Shown here: positions 55,901 to 61,414 of the stretch, in pieces
How positions within the stretch are numbered: the stretch's first letter is position 1
Layout: each line of letters opens with the position of its first letter
Source: Demequina oxidasica
GTDB taxonomy: Bacteria; Actinomycetota; Actinomycetes; Actinomycetales; Demequinaceae
Assembly: GCF_000975115.1 (NCBI RefSeq)
Contig: NZ_BBRE01000001.1
Coordinates: 186,001-250,000, forward strand
Direction: 5' to 3'
Length of the DNA stretch: 64,000 nt
Program-made: the position numbers and the translations under genes
The notes under the pieces: model-generated
Database searches by the model: none
What the model saw: the letters and a program-made list of their open reading frames with translations, nothing else
What the model was told of the DNA's origin: nothing

Positions 55901-57937
55901 CCCCGAACCATTGAACGACGCGTAGACGTTCCCCACCGAGTCCAAGTAGGTGGCTCCCGCGGTGTTCTGATTGCCGTCGTAGTTCCCGCGCTGAGTGTAG
56001 GACAGGTCCGGCGCCCTCAACCTACCCAGCCCAAACTGGAAGACCGCTCCATTGGGGCCGTCCGGGTTGACCGCAAAGATTCCGGCGCTGTGGTTAGTAG
56101 TATGCGAGCCGACTGAGTACAACAACCCGTTGTAATACACCCAGTCCGCGCCGGTATTCCAGTTCGCCGGCCCGTTGGCGGTTCCCCAGTCGACGGCCTT
56201 GAGGTAGTCCGCAGAGCCCGGGCGCACATCTACCTTGAGCCAACGAAAGCTGACCCCATCACGGATGTAATAAAAGCCGTCGGGAGACACGTCGCCAGCG
56301 ACGAGTCCGTTCGAAAAGTGAGACTCATTGAACGGAGACAGGCTCAGGTCGATCTTGCCCAGCTCAATGACGCTGGTGAGATCCGACGACACCCCGATGA
56401 CGTCCAGCGGAGACGTGCCCGTGGTCAGGAAATCACGGCGCATCGCATAGTAGAAGCCGTCCAACTCGTTGAATCCCACCGCGTTCACCGTGACGCCGCC
56501 CAAATCGCCAATCACCGAGTCTTCGCCACTGAAGAGGTTCACTGACTGCACCGCGGTGCCGGCGTTGACAGTGGCGCTTTGCCAGAGAGTCGCCTCGGGC
56601 GGGCAGAAGGCGCCGTCGGAGTACGTGACGTCCGCATCGGCCGGGAGTTGGAGGCCGACTACAGTGACGTCGTCTGCCGCGTTAGTAAACGTGCCGCCGA
56701 CTGCCGACACCACATCGATCGAAAGTGTGCAGCCCTCGATAGAGGATCCAGACAGGTTCCCAGTACCTGAAACAACGCCCCCGGTTCCGGAAATCGATCC
56801 CGAATCACAGTCAGTGGTCGCGTTCGGGATTGGCGCCACCACCAGGTCGCCCGGGAGTTTATCATCGAAGGACCACCCCTTCTTGGGGCCGCTGGGGACG
56901 GTTGGCTGACCAGGTGAGTGCGTGTTCGTGACGGTAAAGGTGAGGCGCACCGGCAAGCCGGGCGTGTGCACGCGCTGGGCGAACTCCTTGTCGAGTTGAG
57001 GTGTGGTGTCAACAACCACCGGATTATCAAAGGCGCCATTCGCAGATCCCGCTGGAGAGTTGACATCGAGAATCTGCTCCGTCTGATCCAGTCGATAGCT
57101 GAGCGGGGAGCCGTCGGAGAGAACTGCGGTGTCGCCCACGAAGGTTCGTGCACGTGTCATCCGGTTGTCGTTGCCATTCCCTGCCTGCACTCCGATGCCG
57201 TCGCGGCAGGTGTCGGGCACGTCACTGAACGTGCTGGTGCCGACTCCCCCTTGAGTCAAGGTGATCTGTGGGTCTAGGCCGTAGTAGCCGGTGTTCTGGC
57301 AGGTCATGGTGGCGAAGTCGATGGAGCCCTGGTAGTAGTGACCTGCCTGGGTGGGGATGGTCGCGGGGGTTTCAAAGAGCGTCCCGGCAGCCGTGCTGTC
57401 GCTCCCGGGGACCGAGACTATGTAGTTTGCGAGACCGCTGCCGGCGGAGGGAATCTCTGCGGCATACGGGTAGCTCGCCTGGCGCTGCCACGTTCCCGTG
57501 TGCGCCGCCATATAGCGGTAGCGGTTCCAGTTGTTGCTTGGCCCACAGGCGCCCAAGACCGACACTGCGGGAGCCGCAGTGTCGTTTCCCGTGCCCAGGG
57601 ACACGGCGGTCTGGGCCTGCAGCAGCAGGCCGTTGCAGCCGCTGCCGAGTGCGTATTGAGGCGACTGCGTATAGGCATCACCGGAGGTACTGGTGTAACC
57701 AGGCGTGACGGGAGTTTCATCGGGCCCTGGAATCAGGGTGTTGACAAATGCTTGCGATTGGGGCGTGGTCACGTTCGAGAAGTCTTCGTACCAGGCAACG
57801 GTGGGCGTCTGCATCACGCCCGGGGTGCCGGGGGCTGCAGCGACGGGGGCTGGGGTGGCGATCACCGCACCAACGCTGGTGGTCGCTACCAGTGCGCCGA
57901 TCAATAAACCGGCGACAGGGCCGCCACGGTTCCTCAC
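40979..57937 (-). CDS. Giant wall-anchored repeat protein (DUF11/DUF7507-type repeats)
   Basis: 5652 residues from a GTG at 57937, chosen because GGGAGG lies 8 bp before it; the frame also opens at 57967 and 57976. A signal peptide (helix GLLIGALVATTSVGAVIA, cleavage after about residue 38) leads to an N-terminal region of ~400 residues including a DUF11/DUF7933-like stretch, then two DUF6923-like propeller segments each followed by a GEVED domain (DGEVEDWA and GEVEDHLL), up to about residue 1325. From there to about 5550 I count 31 tandem repeats of ~136 residues, each opening with a Lys strand (for example DVVKAADV), a DDLS block, a GPL..GE turn and a linker GPPESxC....C.T.TPVR with two Cys. 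The end has a Pro-rich linker, LSGTG, a helix and RVRRV: a sorting signal of the LAxTG/class E kind. No sortase is in the window. Likely an adhesin or surface fibre. Confidence 0.92.
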   Translation of the reverse strand: MRNRGGPVAGLLIGALVATTSVGAVIATPAPVAAAPGTPGVMQTPTVAWYEDFSNVTTPQSQAFVNTLIPGPDETPVTPGYTSTSGDAYTQSPQYALGSGCNGLLLQAQTAVSLGTGNDTAAPAVSVLGACGPSNNWNRYRYMAAHTGTWQRQASYPYAAEIPSAGSGLANYIVSVPGSDSTAAGTLFETPATIPTQAGHYYQGSIDFATMTCQNTGYYGLDPQITLTQGGVGTSTFSDVPDTCRDGIGVQAGNGNDNRMTRARTFVGDTAVLSDGSPLSYRLDQTEQILDVNSPAGSANGAFDNPVVVDTTPQLDKEFAQRVHTPGLPVRLTFTVTNTHSPGQPTVPSGPKKGWSFDDKLPGDLVVAPIPNATTDCDSGSISGTGGVVSGTGNLSGSSIEGCTLSIDVVSAVGGTFTNAADDVTVVGLQLPADADVTYSDGAFCPPEATLWQSATVNAGTAVQSVNLFSGEDSVIGDLGGVTVNAVGFNELDGFYYAMRRDFLTTGTSPLDVIGVSSDLTSVIELGKIDLSLSPFNESHFSNGLVAGDVSPDGFYYIRDGVSFRWLKVDVRPGSADYLKAVDWGTANGPANWNTGADWVYYNGLLYSVGSHTTNHSAGIFAVNPDGPNGAVFQFGLGRLRAPDLSYTQRGNYDGNQNTAGATYLDSVGNVYASFNGSGHIWRVDLTGSRAADFVATGPAATNNDGARCASAVVEADFADAPHTASAPLTHQYTTTLNQGGPFHGIVRDTNGEPNLMLGASVTAGRDGQPGVGASLDDDDAFAADPVIVASVGEDVSVQVPVSNTSGDEATVVGWIDFDRNGKFEDNERAFVSAGATSDTVTLTWTAPNDTVLLDTYMRLRVSTEPESAMPSNTAANGGGVKDGEVEDWAVTLTPPPFECPSDGFLLQGNPLDVFAVDLGSGQTEEIFSNVYAALNAAGFNPLDGYIYGIDDARRTVRMGSDGSFTSLGVAVNTTGVSLPTTAWNSGDIDANGQLWITRGNFANTQVARIDLDPASPTFNTLVQASSASLPAGIQNISDWAFDIVSGNLYALGPRANGTFDLIEFDTAAGNFSVVASMGSMTAPNGVPAGRLNGAFQAGFGAVYSDPDGYLYGSSNTTGQIWRVDVATGEASFLAYGPASSLNDGARCATAPVFLDFGDAPAGFPVSLAEDGARHSLRDFDEGNSYAPLMIGTSVDSEIDGENSVAADADDARDEADEDGIAPGTYYPDDFSTFSLDIAVTNETGGAATLAAWLDLDNSGTFEPGERVVVSVPDGATSVTVPFGAPSVDEDSIALRLRLYPGTVAAPAIAGAARGGEVEDHLLEPTPKVPELDITKTVVGGAAVVEPGDTVTYQVEIENVGNGDYTEADPAKIIDDLSGVLDDADWGFDVDVVSDSTVSDGATVYRDVAKEFEWSGPLAAGEGVVLTYAVVVGTPPTGDGELVNVVVGPPGSNCGPFSPADPDCRTSSPIQGLEVVKTVAPASPVTPGTLLQYQITVRNVGNTVYVGAALADDLSDLAEDAVYQGDVDANIGTAAVAGDTLTWSGDLPPLETATITYSFMVNDEITGDGTLGNVVSAPGSECDPSGTLAPDCFTSTEVRALDVSKSADVTSVVPGGTVEYTVTVENTGSVAYADPSSSAVIEDDLTGVLAHSSLTGTPTAVQQGTTTSVGTLTIPDESAGETGLVWTGPLAPGEVVEIAYSVEVDDPVAAGITLVNAVTGPPETACDDCTVTVPVRQMTLAKSVNVTEAAPGDTVTYTVDVVNTGTAEFSAATELATLSDDMSGIFTNASFGEIVSATGTVLADRTGEVVPSASPDQGITWTGPLDVGESVRIVYTVVVNDDVVAPGTLINALVLPPGASCTDCGTATPLRSFTIDKQASVAEVLPGEDVTYTITLENTGAIDYVLPASPASMTDDLSDVLAYSTLVGTPTAIDADTSAPVGTVDAPNAGLGDTDLSWTGPLAAGQRIVISYTVTVKDPVPPGAVLVNSVTGPPESVCDVTCSTTTPVRSLGIEKSASVAEITAGGIIEYTVEITNTGGIEYTDPGSTAVVTDDLSDVLQNATYQGLSSATGDVTGDRAGEVTEPTTGSDNLVWQGGLAVGETVTLVYSVQVNDPVDSTAVLANTVTGPPESTCADGCTVTVPERALAVVKSADVSEVIPGGTVTYTITVENTGSVAYTDPELPARIEDNLAGVLAHSTLTGTPTALLQGTGANVGTLSVPDEVAGETSLVWSGPLDPGDVVEITYSVVVDASVVDGASLVNAVTGPPESACTECVTSTPIRQMVMRKSADLAEALPGDTVTYTVAITNSGAADYEAGSAPASIADDLSGVLANASFGEVTRAEDGGGADRRAEVLAPTDAGGALATLTWEGPLAVGETVTISYTLVVNSNEALTAPATLTNVVSGPPEATCDPTCTTDTPIRSLDVTKTVTSTGQAAAGGQVSYQLVITNTGGAPYAAPDTLATVTDNLADVLADAAFGTVVSAIGTTTVDRVGEVTAPAGGGTELAWTGELAIGETVTITYTVDIDQTLSATSDGTLVNSVTGPPESSCVTGAQPGCTTSTDVAALEIAKEANVTEVTPGASVEYTVTVRNTGAADYTAGAPAAIRDDMAELLADATFDGLVSAQDSNGANRAGEVTEPDPGAAAPGDTELTWTGPLAAGDFVKVTYAVTINDPLDGEANPTNTVFGPPESNCEAGCSVTLPDRQLQITKSVDVTETAPGSIVTYEVLVENIGEADYLLPGTPATITDDLTDVVDDSQVQQVRAIDSTGGDRAAELSAAANSITWSGPLLSGQSVTITYSVLVDTAVTAGATLNNVVTGPPESTCIDGCETTTPVRSLTMEKMASAGEVLAGETLQYTVVIANTGSVAYTAADALATATDDLTDVLANAEFVSLDTAGAAAGDLARAPEVTVPSATSRQLQWEGELGIGETVTLQYTVRVLDEVTVGAELTNSVVGPPETTCIDGCTTTTPVRALDIVKSTTTSGILTAGGDITYRLRITNIGTVDYVAPGTPATVTDDLSDVLADGAVGTVTAVDSTGADRIGQVSMNGAELVWSGSLAAGVYVDVIYVVTLANPLSSGSDGVIVNSVTGPPESPCDTGSESGCTTSTPVRALDVVKAADVDTVVAGGVINYTVTVTNTGGVDYTASSPARITDDLGDVLADAAFQPGSTATVSVAGDRDAELQLPDASSDELVWEGPLVVGESVTIAYTVVVNDPIAPDAVLANTVFGPPESPCDVGCTVTVPDRQFTIDKSVDAAEAVPGQVLTYTISVENTGDVDYAAPEPLASVTDDLADVLADAVFGQIVSVTGDAGSRVGEAALAGNTLTWTGPLAADEVVTIVYTVTVKDSLSATTDGMLVNVVTGPPESTCVDDCSTSTPVRALEVSKFVDQTQVAPGDTLTYTVLVENNGGVDYNAASPARIEDDLTDVLDVAEWGGVLSLSDEGGAHPTSEVTEPTSGTPSLVWEGPLATGNSLTLVYTVTVPADASGDVTLVNSVTGPPESTCIDSCTTSTPLRALEIVKQADVTETVPGGTVNYTLTITNTGAVDYVLPADPAVVTDDLSAVLTHATLANIAATDSEGANRLAEVATSASALTWTGSLVAGHTVTIEYAVTVDAEVVDNATLVNTVSGPPESTCDHCTTATPVRQLEMAKRVSLAVAAPGDTVTYTLTLTNSGAIAYDGATPAYFEDDLAEVLAYTENFDLVSAVATDAGDVSADVDVDLAGQKLSWSGELGVGETLTLMYSVDVPDPVAAGAILVNSVTGPPESTCVDGDETGCATTTPVRSLTIDKQASVAEVLVGEELTYTVTVTNTGGADYAVPGPLATMSDDLSDVLADANLVAASALDSDGANRTSQVRLADTTLTWTGPLAAGQSVDVTYTVRVDDVLQVSSDGVLDNSVTGPPETTCVTCVTSTPVRAMTIMKTVDTDEVTPGATMMYTIEVTNVGGAAYDATHLATLTDDMSDLLTDADFGSVTSLEGSDSGTRTVADEITQVGDTLEWAGPLAVGETVTIQYWVVVSTPLSPGSDGILANTVTGPPESNCADGCTVTVPGRQLTLGKSVDVASVVPGATVHYTVTVTNSGSQPYTSALPATITDDLSDVLADAAYGGLVSASAVTTGGTTTNRDSEVTESGTVLTWTGALEPGEVLELVYAVTVNDALSPVSDGVLVNSLQGPPEATCDPTCATATPVRTALLEKSVSVANAAPGELVHYSVTVTNSGGVDYTRAAPLKIVDDLGGVLAHAAWVSLDSAVDSDGANRIGEVTTPSGGGTDIYWTGPLSVKDSLAITYTVRVKDPGDPGAIMVNTVSGPPEAACVDECRTVTPIRSLAIAKSVDVDETAPGGGVTYTVTVTNTGAVDYLVPALPASFEDDLSDVLSDATFVEVVSARDGADADRSGEVTPPSATAPQLSWTGPLAIDDTVTLVYRVTVNDTLSSVSDGILTNVVTGPPESNCDAGDEPGCGTATPVRSMSIDKVADVDETALGGTVNYTLTIRNTGAVAYLDTTVRDDLSDVLAGADEVILTDAIDSNAVSRVGEVAMSDVTGSTLTWVGDLAVGQSLIITYAVTVSDTVSDDAVLSNSVTGPPTSNCVVSDEPGCSTDTPVRALALSKVASVAQATAGDAVTYTVTIQNIGGISYDAAAPALVNDDLAGVLDFAAFGGLDSAVGSVVADRAGEITEPTDAAPTLRWEGELAVGETVTLIYTVTVDDPVADGAVLVNAVTAPAGFTCVAECATTTPVRGLAIAKSAAVSSVSPGGLVRYTVAITNTGGAVYPSEAPARIEDNLADVLQDATFVGLDSATGSVTADRAGEIAEPNVDAPTLVWEGPLAVGETVTVVYSVTVKDAVADGTTLSNSVSGPPESTCANGDESGCQTETPVKGLSIIKTRNDVADIAATGLVRYRVEVINTGGADYTTTEPAIVKDDLSAMIDDADLVATPGPVTEPAGVGGFDLNASGDTLTWSGPIDSGDTVTLVYEFELVDGQGDGEMVNTVTGPPESTCPEGQTPGDGCRVDIPQRQVNIVKSTTTTEASPGDEVTYELTVTNPSPVPFGVASPANVVDDLSGVLDYATWVGFDVPTQGVLEHLVGERKLQWNGELDPGAEVVLRYTVRLHDTIPAGVSLVNTVLGQPVSNCVVANDQLPAECVNELPIRQLHIDKRATVTDWIGPHQVQQYTVTVTNTGTVDYTADAPAQITDDLSGVLDDAELEGTPVASTGTVGVSGDTLTWSGTLVAGESVAVTYEVRVLDPPPSGARLDNVVSGPPESNCDPGVAPGAGCSTVTPIRALGIKKTSDAGATVDPSDTVHYTVDVTNTGTYPYAGADLARISDDLSDVLDDATYADDATATSGTVTVTVAGRQLSWSGTLEPGETATIEYSVTVKDPATGNAQLNNTVTGPPESVCAVNSSMSAPRMSPFPLPVLLQEFNPACSTSTPVTGSSLEISKAVEAPGSVKAGNRVTYTVVATNVGQADYSESHPAVLIDDLSYVLDDSTLDSGATVDRDGGVLDISEPWIRWTGPLPVGDSVTLTYSVTVHAWGDSTLDNVAFDGSLSDCIEGEQCAPAPPVDTCADGDMANGLPCAMTVTPVVTPVVPGPEFTPPPAPGPDGPSGGLSGTGADVALAATISAILVALGGLIVLAVWRVRHGPDRVRRV

Positions 57938-58080
57938 GATGCGCCCTCCCGGCGTCGGCGAAATCACACAGCGCACTCTGGGCGTCGTTGCCCAAATACC
58001 CGCGCGCTCGACAACAAATGCGCGGGGACCACTGCTTCGAGTACACCCGACTTAGTCCGCAGGCGCAACCGCTCATCAAA

Positions 58081-58103
58081 TTGTCACTCCTCTCTTGTGA
58101 CAA
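58081..58103 (-). promoter_or_regulatory. Perfect inverted repeat upstream of the giant gene
   Basis: TTGTCAC, 9 bp, GTGACAA: a perfect 7-bp dyad about 145 bp before the giant gene start and 34 bp after the DUF6318 gene end. A possible operator; regulator unknown. It is not the CRP/GlxR site, which has TGTGA-n6-TCACA in the opposite half-site order. Confidence 0.5.
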
Positions 58104-58136
58104 ACTCGACAAAAATGGTCGCACTCACGGCCCACA

Positions 58137-58958
58137 TCACTCCGTCGTACTGACACCGATCACCTTCCACATCTCCCCGCGCCATACCAGTTGGATGTTG
58201 AGAGTCGAGGGACCCCCGTCGGTGCTGGTGCTGAGCGAGCCGTCCGTATTCCAGACGACCGTGGGCGCCTCTTCCACCGGAATATTGACCACCACCGATC
58301 CGTCGTCAGTACGGCCGCCATCAAAGGAGTCCCCCACCGCGGAAAAGGTTGCTCCCGTGACCCGCAGGTTTGAGGCCGCCGCCGCCCTTGCAGTGTCGAG
58401 GACCGACGCGCACCACCCGCACTCGTCCGCACTGATCGCCGCAAAGAACGAGAGCTCGCCAGGCTCATCGGCCGCGCTCGCGTAGACGTCGTCGGAGGTG
58501 TTCATGAGGGCGAAGGCAGTATGGAAGGCCGCCTCCTCAGTGTCCTCGAGCGGCACCGGCAACATCTCTGCCACGTCGGCGGCGGTGAGCGCGTCCTGCG
58601 TGACGGTGAGGAACGAGCCCTCGGCCATGGGGGCCGGAGCGTTGGCCTCCTCACCAAGCGCCTCCATCGCGGCGCTCGGCTCCGGCGATACCCATGGTTC
58701 CAGGTCGTCCGGCTCCGCCTTGGCTTCTACCTTCGCGTCTGCGCCAATTTCCGGCACCTCACCGCTCGCTTCGCCCGCATCCCCCTCGGGATCGGGAGTT
58801 GGGTTTGGCTCGGCACTTGGGCTCAGCATCGGGGACGCGCTTACCGCCCCCGAGCCCTCGCCACCGACTGCCTCGCCTTCTCCCGCACATCCAGTCATTG
58901 CCGTCACGAGCACCGCCACGCACACACTCGCCGCCGCCATCGTCACTCTTCTTCGCAT
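58137..58958 (-). CDS. DUF6318-like lipoprotein
   Basis: 273 residues. The start is placed at the ATG at 58958, 6 bp after GGAGAC; an ATG at 58967 is the alternative. Lipobox TAMTGC places the lipidated Cys at about residue 26. A long Glu/Ala/Pro/Ser-rich linker precedes a C-terminal domain (LTAADVAEMLPVPLEDTEEA onward, with CGWC and LVWRGEMWKVIGV) of DUF6318 type. Function unknown; secreted to the outer face of the membrane. It lies ahead of the giant gene on the same strand and could share its promoter region. Confidence 0.72.
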   Translation of the reverse strand: MRRRVTMAAASVCVAVLVTAMTGCAGEGEAVGGEGSGAVSASPMLSPSAEPNPTPDPEGDAGEASGEVPEIGADAKVEAKAEPDDLEPWVSPEPSAAMEALGEEANAPAPMAEGSFLTVTQDALTAADVAEMLPVPLEDTEEAAFHTAFALMNTSDDVYASAADEPGELSFFAAISADECGWCASVLDTARAAAASNLRVTGATFSAVGDSFDGGRTDDGSVVVNIPVEEAPTVVWNTDGSLSTSTDGGPSTLNIQLVWRGEMWKVIGVSTTE

Positions 58959-59092
58959 CGTCTCCATAAAGGCGACGCTATTGAACGAGCCAACCCCAGC
59001 ATCGGCCGCCAAAACAATCTGTGGATAACTCGCGGCGGCATCGGATTTGCACTGCGTCCCATCCCCTCGCGAGTTGGCGCCGAATAGTGGTT

Positions 59093-60784
59093 ATGTTCAC
59101 ACTCATACTCGTCGGGCTCGTGTCCGGCATCATCACCGCCATCAGCCCCTGCGTGCTGCCGGTACTACCCGCGATCCTCACCAGCTCCATCCAAGACGGG
59201 GCCGCGAATAAGCGCCGGCCATACGTCGTGGTGGGTGGACTGGTCGTGAGCTTCGCCGTCTTCACGCTCATCGGCGGAGTGCTCATCAGCCTGCTGGGCC
59301 TTCCCGATGACGTACTGCGCTGGGCGGGAATCATCACGCTCGCGATTGTGGGCCTCGGCCTCGCGGTTCCGGCTGTGGGACACATCCTGGAGAAGCCGTT
59401 CGTCAACACCAAGATCCCCACGCTCAACCGCGACGGTAACGGCTTCGTCATGGGGCTTGCATTGGGCCTCGTGTTCGTGCCGTGCGCCGGACCGATTCTG
59501 GCGTCCATCACTGTACTCGCCGCGACCAATGGCGTGAGCTGGGGTCTGATTGTTCTGACGATGTCCTTCTCCGTGGGTATTGCGATTCCGTTGCTGATGT
59601 TCGGCGTTGCTGGCCAGTCAATCGGCAAGCGCATCAAGGCCGTCCGCGAGCGCCTGCAGGCCATCCGCATCGCCTCCGGTGTGATCCTCATGCTCACCGC
59701 CCTAGTGATCGCCACCAACCTTGCAGAGCCGCTGCAGCGGTCAGTGCCCGGGTTCCTGGCGAACATCCAGGAGTCGATCGAGAACAACGGCAACGTGCAG
59801 GGTGAGCTCGACAACCTGGCGGGCCGCGAGGCCGCCGCGCCCGCTTCCGGCAACGCGCTGACGTTCGACGAGTGCGAGAAGGGCGACGCGACCGTACTGC
59901 AGAATTGCGGCCCCGCGCGCGACCTGCCTGGCATCCAGGAGTGGCTCAACACCCCCAACGGCGAGGCGATCGATCTGGACAACCTGGACGGGCCAGTACT
60001 GCTGGACTTCTGGACCTACTCCTGCATCAACTGCCAGCGCACTTTCCCGTACCTGACCGCCTGGGACGACCGCTACCGCGACGACGGCCTGACCATCATC
60101 GGTGTGCACTCTCCCGAGTTCAACTTCGAGAAGGTGGTGGGCAATGTTGAGGATGCCACCGAGCGCTACGGCATCGAGTACCCCGTCGCGATCGACAACG
60201 ACTTCACCACGTGGCGTGAATGGGATCAGCGTTTCTGGCCCGCGCACTACCTCATTGACCAGACGGGCACCGTGCGTCAGGTTCACTACGGCGAGGGCAA
60301 GTACGAGGCCACGGAGAAGCTGATCCAGCAGCTGCTCGATGCGCCGCCGCAGGAGGCCGTGGTGGCCGACACGGGCGGGCACACCGAGGGACGCACGCCG
60401 GAACTCTACGTGGGCAAAGGTCGGCTAGCGGCTGCAGACAATGACGAGATTGTCTCCGGCGAGGCCACCACCTACACCGGCAACGCCACTCCCGCAGAGG
60501 ACGAGTTCAGCTTTGGCGGCGAGTGGACGGTCGAGGGCGAATATTCGACGACCGGCGCCGATGCGACGCTAGACCTCAATTTCTATGCAGCCGACGTCCA
60601 CCTGGTCATGGCTGGCGAAGGAACTGTGACGGTCACCTTGGCGGGCGATTCCTCGTACAACGAAGTTGTCGAGATCGACGGCACGTCTGACTTGTACGAC
60701 CTGTACGTGGGTGAGCCCACCGACGACACCATGCACCTCGAGTTCTCGGAAGGCATTGAGGTCTACGCCTTTACGTTCGGATAG
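59093..60784 (+). CDS. DipZ-like cytochrome c biogenesis / thioredoxin fusion protein
   Basis: 563 residues from the ATG at 59093 (GTG at 59087 also in frame). An N-terminal CcdA/DsbD-like part with six membrane helices and the two half-motifs SPCVLPVLPAIL (about 18) and VPCAGPILAS (about 130); a thioredoxin domain with WTYSCINCQRTF (CxxC near 311); and a C-terminal beta-rich domain (about 420-563). It matches mycobacterial DipZ. It moves electrons from cytoplasmic thioredoxin to outer thiol partners. Followed by a strong terminator. No other cytochrome-maturation gene is adjacent. Confidence 0.9.
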   Translation: MFTLILVGLVSGIITAISPCVLPVLPAILTSSIQDGAANKRRPYVVVGGLVVSFAVFTLIGGVLISLLGLPDDVLRWAGIITLAIVGLGLAVPAVGHILEKPFVNTKIPTLNRDGNGFVMGLALGLVFVPCAGPILASITVLAATNGVSWGLIVLTMSFSVGIAIPLLMFGVAGQSIGKRIKAVRERLQAIRIASGVILMLTALVIATNLAEPLQRSVPGFLANIQESIENNGNVQGELDNLAGREAAAPASGNALTFDECEKGDATVLQNCGPARDLPGIQEWLNTPNGEAIDLDNLDGPVLLDFWTYSCINCQRTFPYLTAWDDRYRDDGLTIIGVHSPEFNFEKVVGNVEDATERYGIEYPVAIDNDFTTWREWDQRFWPAHYLIDQTGTVRQVHYGEGKYEATEKLIQQLLDAPPQEAVVADTGGHTEGRTPELYVGKGRLAAADNDEIVSGEATTYTGNATPAEDEFSFGGEWTVEGEYSTTGADATLDLNFYAADVHLVMAGEGTVTVTLAGDSSYNEVVEIDGTSDLYDLYVGEPTDDTMHLEFSEGIEVYAFTFG

Positions 60785-60805
60785 GCGCTCACTTCGGTCG
60801 CGCCG

Positions 60806-60842
60806 GCCGGCCCGTTCCCTACGAGGGGGCGGGCCGGCTTTT
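60806..60842 (+). terminator. Rho-independent terminator of the DipZ gene
   Basis: GCCGGCCCG, a 15-base loop region, CGGGCCGGC, then TTTT: a 9-bp GC-only stem with a short U-run starting 21 bp after the stop codon. Confidence 0.9.
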
Positions 60843-60882
60843 GCGTTCCCAGGGCCGACACGTACTCCTGGCCCACGCTCCA

Positions 60883-60942
60883 ACGTTCAGATATTGGTTG
60901 AAATACCTGCCCCTGTTGCTCCAGCGTTCACCTCGTGGTTGG
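60883..60942 (+). repeat. Paired-box intergenic element, copy 6 (GTTCA / TGGTT subtype)
   Basis: CTCCAACGTTCAGATATTGG (GTTCA 60885-60889) and CTCCAGCGTTCACCTCGTGG (GTTCA 60926-60930), 41 bp apart; TGGTT also recurs at 41 bp. Ends ~24 bp before the DUF1304 start. Confidence 0.75.
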
Positions 60943-60965
60943 TTCACCGGTGTTAGCGTCTCTGC

Positions 60966-61337
60966 ATGACAACAGTTGCAGTGATCTTCGCGGCCTTTGC
61001 CGGGCTCATGCACGTAGGCATCTTCCTCGCGGAGAGCGTGTTCTGGAAACGACCCGCCGTCTACAAGACCTTTGGTGCGGGCGACGCTGAGACTGCCCGC
61101 ATCCAGGCGACGGTTTTCTACAACATCGGCTTCTACAACCTGTTCTTGGGCCTCGGCACGCTCGCGGGCGCGTGGATGCTCGCGGACTCGGGCGCCATCG
61201 CGCTCGTGGTGTTCCCTTGCCTCTTCATGGTGGGCGCGGGGCTCGTGCTCGTCACGAAGAATCCGGAGATGTGGCGCGCCGCACTGGGCCAGGCCATCCC
61301 GCCGGCGATCGCACTTTTGGCCCTGCTGCTGAGCTAG
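60966..61337 (+). CDS. DUF1304 family membrane protein
   Basis: 123 residues, four hydrophobic helices (about 3-23, 45-66, 71-90 and 97-121). The Pfam-type pattern FAAFAGLMHVGIFLAESVFW and YNIGFYNLFLGLGT is clear. Function unknown. It is flanked on both sides by inverted copies of the 41-bp paired-box element (copies 6 and 7). Confidence 0.88.
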   Translation: MTTVAVIFAAFAGLMHVGIFLAESVFWKRPAVYKTFGAGDAETARIQATVFYNIGFYNLFLGLGTLAGAWMLADSGAIALVVFPCLFMVGAGLVLVTKNPEMWRAALGQAIPPAIALLALLLS

Positions 61338-61352
61338 CGGTAAACCCTGGAG

Positions 61353-61414
61353 ATCAACCACCAGGTGAACGCAGGGCCGAGAGACCCCTGGATTTCAACC
61401 AAACCCTGAACGCA
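61353..61414 (-). repeat. Paired-box intergenic element, copy 7 (inverted partner of copy 6)
   Basis: On the minus strand: CTGCGTTCAGGGTTTGGTTG (GTTCA complement at 61407-61411) and CTGCGTTCACCTGGTGGTTG (61366-61370), 41 bp apart. It begins 15 bp after the DUF1304 stop. Confidence 0.75.

Noticed and set aside
40979-57937. CRISPR-like or satellite repeat array suggested by regular ~400-bp periodicity
   Set aside because: The periodicity is that of protein repeats in a single open frame; the DNA copies are diverged and there are no spacers.
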